A stretch of DNA of 64,000 nt from Warburgia ugandensis (lineage: Eukaryota; Streptophyta; Magnoliopsida; Canellales; Canellaceae): contig CP141126.1 of NCBI GenBank assembly GCA_035236585.1, positions 68,487,414-68,551,413 on the forward strand. Direction: 5' to 3'. Shown here piece by piece: positions 59,850 through 64,000 of this stretch. Position 1 is the stretch's first letter; each line of letters begins with the position of its first letter. A program made the position numbers and the translations under genes. A model generated the notes under the pieces. The model saw nothing but the letters and a program-made list of their open reading frames with translations, made no database searches and was not told where the DNA came from.

Positions 59850-61577
59850 AGAAGGCAACTTTTGATGGTATTTGAGAGTTTTAAACCATCTTGGCATGCA
59901 CCCATAGTTAAACTGAATGAGACCAAGCTTGCTATAAAAAATTTTCAAAGCAAAAGAATAAAGTAGCTGATAGAAATGTAAAGCTTCACTACAATTTCAT
60001 CTTTCTATAACAAATGAGAAATATGAATAAACTGGTACATAAGGACCTTCTATAATTAGGGATACCAGCCTCTGTGCTTATTCGTGCTCTAGTTAATCAA
60101 ATAATTAGTAAGACATTAATCAAACATGCTTATTGGAGAGCTAACCATACATGACAATACTTCAACACAAGTTCCAGGCAAGAAAACATACAACAAAGAG
60201 AAAATGTAAGGTAAACAATACATAACAAATTCTTGGAATAAGTTTCTTGCAAAAATTACAAATATTCGTGTTCTTATAGTCCTTGTGCAGATGAACCTAT
60301 GTAAAGACTAACTAAAAACTCATGCATCAAACATCCAGGCTTATTTAGAATTGGAGGGATACTTAGTCTTCTCCTCAAATCTCTACAAGTTACTGATAAG
60401 TAGTTGGTGGTGAAGAATTAGTGAAATATTGATTCTAATTTTGATTTCTAGATTTATCTTACCTCAAGAGTAAATCTACTTATTCAATCCTACATTTTGT
60501 TTAGTGGGTATCCAAAATGTGCTGTTCAATGCTAAAAGACTCATTCAAAGAAGGGTTAGTAAGGTAACAAGCAAGATGTCATCCTACTTAGCTGTCTAGG
60601 AATTCAAAGAAAACTGGAAATAGAGGTCTAAAGCACAAAGGAATCCATGTGTAGCTTCAATTCAAGTCCTTCAAAATGGTAACAAGTGCAAGGAAAACTT
60701 GAATGCAGAATCATTTCTAACAAAAGATTCTTCAAAGGGCTCATATAAGGAAAACTTAAAAAATAAGCAAGCATCTTGGAAAAAAGCTTCTCCAAAAGAT
60801 CCATAGACTTGAGTGTCAAGCATGCAAAACAAAGAATTTCTTTAATGTATTGCCTCTGTTTCATGGCATAAAGCAACAATCAATATTCTTCTGTTAACAT
60901 AAAGTAGTGAAAACGAAAAAAAACAATACTACAACCTTAATTTCTTTTGGAAAAGGAAAAACTGAACAAGCATCACAAAAAAATGTTTCTCCAGAAGATC
61001 CCTGGACTGGGGAAATCTGTATCCAACTATCTGTTGATGATCATTCCCAGTAGGTGTACACACTCAAGAAGAGAGGAAATGTTACACACCCATTTTTCTA
61101 CACAATATAAAACTTTTATTGCAGATTTAAGCTGTTTGTAATATTAGGAATGGAATAGATAGCCTGGCATTCAAATTCCATACCCATTGAATGGTTATAG
61201 CCTATGTATTTTCAGGTAAAATTAATAGACCACATTTTATTCAACTAAAAGATACATCTCAAATGAATCACATATTGGTATTGTACCATGAGCATGCAAA
61301 CTCAAAATTAGAAATAAGCTGATCCAGATTAAGACTAAAACAATCACATGCATTGGACTATAATAAACATGTTGACATACTACGTCGGGGATGGAAAGAA
61401 TGCCGACCTGGAAGTAAAATGTCCAGAGAGTTCATAATGTGTTAACCAGCTATACTATCAAGAGCAAAATGACCAGCATTAAAACCAAAATCACAAATGT
61501 GACTCCCCCATTAATAGCATCATGAAGCAGAACCCACAAACATTGTCAGGCTCACTAAATTCGATCATGAAGCAGGC

Positions 61578-61721
61578 ATGGCGCTAGCACCACTCACTGA
61601 GGAAGTGAAACAGTGGATGAAATTTGTGGATGACATGGAGGAGAATATGAGGGGAATAGATGAAAACAAGAGCAGTGAGCAAATTGAAGGACTCGTTATC
61701 CACCAAGAAAAGAAGCAGTGA
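61578..61721 (+). CDS. Small open frame next to right TIR, unrecognised
   Basis: A 47-codon frame from ATG to TGA starts MALAPLTEEVKQWMKFVDDM and is rich in Glu, Asp and Lys, with a probable amphipathic helix. Base composition is more coding-like than its surroundings. It could be an exon of a captured gene or chance. It has no clear promoter, and no known family is recognised. Confidence 0.2.
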   Translation: MALAPLTEEVKQWMKFVDDMEENMRGIDENKSSEQIEGLVIHQEKKQ

Positions 61722-61784
61722 GCAAGCCGGACCTGAAACGGACTAAGTTTATGATAAGGTACTAATGGAGCATACATTGAGCAA

Positions 61785-61959
61785 CTCCGCTATCATGTTG
61801 CATTCATTGGAGCATACATTGAGAAACCGTGTCTGCTATCATGTTGCATACATTGGAGCATACAATTAAACATTTGATATACAAAAACAATGGAGCTATG
61901 CAAATTCAAGGAAACCAGGGAGTTCTTTGCTCACACAAATTGAGAGAGGGCAAGCAAGA

Positions 61960-62014
<55 letters not shown>

Positions 62015-62359
62015 TTACCAGTGGGTTTAAGGGTGTGCGCTCGTTGGAGAAGGAAGGCGACTGAAATGGGTTTTAGGGGGTGCAACGACAGAAATGGGGA
62101 CGCGATGTAGATCTTTGGTGAAACACAATGAAGTTCGTCATTGTCGAATAGAAATGGAGAACGATCATCGCCGATGAACAGACCAGAAACTGCAGAGGGC
62201 AAAACTGGGATTTTATTTATTTAACATGGTAATTCCCGGTGAAAGCAATGCAGAATGGCAAATGTTGTATAAATTTTCATGGCAAATATGCAAAAATGAT
62301 AAAAGGTTAGGTTTTTTTGCAAAAATGCCATAATGTAATGGCTTTTTTGCAAAAATCCC
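61785..62359 (-). repeat. Right TIR of MULE (about 575 bp)
   Basis: Inverted copy of 45466-46012, with a GA run at 61966-62012 and the paired GCTATCATGTTGC copies near the inner end. Confidence 0.9.
61966..62012. repeat. (GA)n microsatellite in MULE right TIR
   Basis: A 47-base GA run, counterpart of 45783-45826. Confidence 0.97.
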
Positions 62360-62368
62360 AAAAATCAA
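62360..62368. repeat. 9-bp target site duplication AAAAATCAA, right copy
   Basis: Identical to 45457-45465 and directly follows the right TIR end. Confidence 0.92.
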
Positions 62369-63320
62369 AGCTGAAAATTCCGTTATAGCTCATGCCATGG
62401 CACAGCTAGTCCAGTACTTCCAAAACTAAGTAATCCACTCAATGTATAAGACTTCCTCATGAAATCGTGTTCCCTCGTCTCCCAAGTGGCAAATCGAATC
62501 TACATCAATCAATGCACAAAATCACCCATATAGTGCACCTATCCTTAAACAATGGAAGGAAAAAAAAAAAAAAAAACCAAGACAAGCAACTCCAACTTGA
62601 TGGCTCAAATGTCTCCCCTTAATACGAGGAATGCTAAATCAAAGCAGGTAAAAGCTCGGAGTTGAAGCAATATAACTTTTTGCACGATGGATCTACCTAT
62701 AGATGATTTTACCTAGTTTATTTAGTTGCTTAGGCTTTGGATGTGTCGTTAGTTAAAAAGTCAAGTCAATTAGATGATTCTAACATCTGAAGAGTTTTTC
62801 TTTTCTTGGATGGCTAGAAACTTTGTAAACAATGATCTACATTCAAAAACAAAAAACATTATCCTATCATGTGCCAATCTACATGATTTTTGGAGGCATC
62901 CAAAGCCAACGCATTAAATAAACTAGGTGGATCTTCTATAGATGAAACTCATTACGCAAAAAAGTTGGAGCAAGCGCTTGACTCCAAGCACTTAGATTTA
63001 GCATTTCTCCCTTAATAATGTTTGCGGGGTAATGCCGGGGCAATGGAATAATCAGATAGCCAAGGGAACCTCTTTGGGAGGTTAGACCTTACATTCAACA
63101 ATGATATGACAGCAAAGTCTGGGAAGGTGTCAAATTGGCTAACCACGTTCATGTTTATGTCAGTTATCCTCAATGCACACAACCAAGCCCGTGGAAGAAA
63201 GGCACAACTGATTTTGTTGAAATGGAAGACATGTAAGCTTAGTTTATACAATCTCAATTTACCATATACTAGAAAGGAGAAGCAAAATACGGTATGACAC
63301 AATAACATGATTTGAACTTC
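62369..63320. other. Unassigned flank right of MULE
   Basis: No gene recognised. An A17-18 run lies at about 62560-62577. A 126-codon minus-strand frame (63012-63392) is open but shows no domain that I know and overlaps a plus-strand open frame. It may be chance. Confidence 0.4.
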
Positions 63321-63329
63321 ACACAGATT

Positions 63330-63650
63330 TAGTGGGTCAGGGTCGAGTCTTATTGTGTTCGTGTCATTTTTAGGTCGACCAAAAAGTGACATATTAAAAA
63401 TCGTGTCATGTTTAGGTTGACCTATGTTGACCCATCATGTTGACTTGTCTGACTTGTGACCTGTTAACCTTCTTTGTGACTTGTTAACCTATCGTGTCGT
63501 GTCATGTCAACTCATTTAATAAATAGGTCGTGTTCGAGTCACGGGGCCTTGACACAATTATTAATTGTGTTGTATTCGTGTCAACTCATATACTCTAATT
63601 GGCCAATCTCAACATGACTTGCTAACACGATTTGTAACCCCAAATACCAA
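63330..63650. repeat. GTGTC/GTTAACC-rich repetitive patch
   Basis: Repeated short words CGTGTC, TCATGT, TTGACCTATGTTGACCCATC, CTTGTGACCTGTTAACC and AACACGATT occur in both orientations. Similar GTGTCGTGTTCGTG-type words are common in plant intergenic repeats, but I cannot assign a family or edges. Confidence 0.45.
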
Positions 63651-64000
63651 AAACAAAAAAAAATGCACATATACTATGTAGCTGTGTATAATTGATGCAA
63701 GCGAGCTAAGTGGGGCCATCTTTCCAGCGATGCAAAAGCACCAAAACTACCACTCTGTTTGGCAGTGCCATGGACGATGATCCTTGATTTAAAACTCAAA
63801 TCAATCTAACTCGAACGGTATATACCAATCGACTAGGTCCCCATAAGGCTTTGATTTCTGGCCTCAAAATAAAAGGGTCGCGGACTGTAAACAGACTCTC
63901 TGCAGCCATCAATAAATCCTCCAAGTTGGCGCAAGGAATCTCTCACTTGGGACCATCGTTGGAGGCTATGTGTCTACCATTCAAAAGAAAAAACAAATCC
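63651..64000. other. Unassigned right end of window
   Basis: Moderate GC, no open frame and no repeat seen. It could be gene-proximal sequence, but nothing here proves it. Confidence 0.4.

Larger units (their letters stand above)
57061..61784. other. MULE interior beyond the transposase, unassigned
   Basis: AT-rich, mostly non-coding. Holds transposase 3' untranslated sequence to about 57500, a 64-codon open stretch without ATG at 57894-58088, a dispersed direct repeat (59011-59181 and 59680-59849) and a small frame at 61578-61721. MULEs may carry a second gene or captured host DNA here, but I cannot recognise either. Confidence 0.45.
45466..62359 (+). mobile_element. Complete Mutator-like element (MULE) with two nested solo LTRs
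   Basis: The ends are long inverted repeats starting GGGATTTTTGCAAAAAAGCC, flanked by a perfect 9-base duplication. A MURA-type transposase runs 46967-57060 on the plus strand and is split by solo LTRs at 47099-51913 and 53560-56798. Without these the element is about 8.8 kb, a normal size for an autonomous MULE. Between the transposase end and the right TIR lie 4.7 kb of undefined sequence. Stops and frameshifts in the transposase show that it is dead. Confidence 0.92.

Noticed and set aside
63012-63392. 126-codon minus-strand frame
   Set aside because: No recognised domain, overlaps an opposite open frame and partly covers the repetitive GTGTC patch. Kept only as a remark.

Overview
The window is nuclear DNA from a flowering plant, and almost all of it is nested transposable elements. 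It is AT-rich and holds kilobase-long LTRs, a CACTA (En/Spm-type) element, a Mutator-like element (MULE), tRNA-Asp and tRNA-iMet primer sites, and many long (CT)n/(GA)n tracts. I found no intact host gene, rRNA, tRNA or CRISPR array. The species cannot be told from the sequence.

Layout. 1-766 is a minus-strand LTR fragment related to 37490-38055. 808-13011 looks like one LTR, split by a complete non-autonomous Athila/Tat-type LTR element (1709-11172; TSD CTACT on both sides; tRNA-Asp-type primer site; LTRs of about 2.48 kb; internal region with only unrecognised reading frames). From about 13387 another minus-strand gypsy-type LTR begins. It is interrupted by a complete CACTA element (15486-33372; CACTACTACACA ends; TSD TAG) and resumes to 35050. 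Inside the CACTA element sits a complete minus-strand LTR element (17503-26388; TSD ACAAG), 36 bases upstream of the start codon of the broken TNP2-type transposase. A second CACTA gene, TNPA/Ptta-like, lies at 30634-31154. After 35050 come 94 bases of retrotransposon internal sequence with a tRNA-iMet primer site, then another LTR (35145-38301).

38302-45465 is the least repetitive part. It holds a zf-RVT-like fragment and exon-like pieces of an unidentified gene near 41.9-43.3 kb. 45466-62359 is a complete MULE with TIRs of about 0.55 kb and a perfect 9-base TSD (AAAAATCAA). Its MURA-type transposase is split by two solo LTRs (47099-51913, TSD CATGT; 53560-56798, TSD ACTGT/ATTGT). 62360-64000 is mostly unassigned sequence with a GTGTC-rich patch.

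The insertion order can be read directly: older LTR, then CACTA, then gypsy-type LTR element on the left; MULE, then two LTR elements later reduced to solo LTRs, on the right. All recognised transposase genes are broken, so none should now be autonomous. The less expected features are perfect 8-9 bp hairpins repeated inside the Tat-type LTRs, an internally duplicated unknown motif in the Tat-type reading frame, a copied CACTA arm placed upstream of its second gene, a Tat leader segment embedded in reverse inside an unrelated solo LTR, and long (CT)n tracts in unrelated element families.
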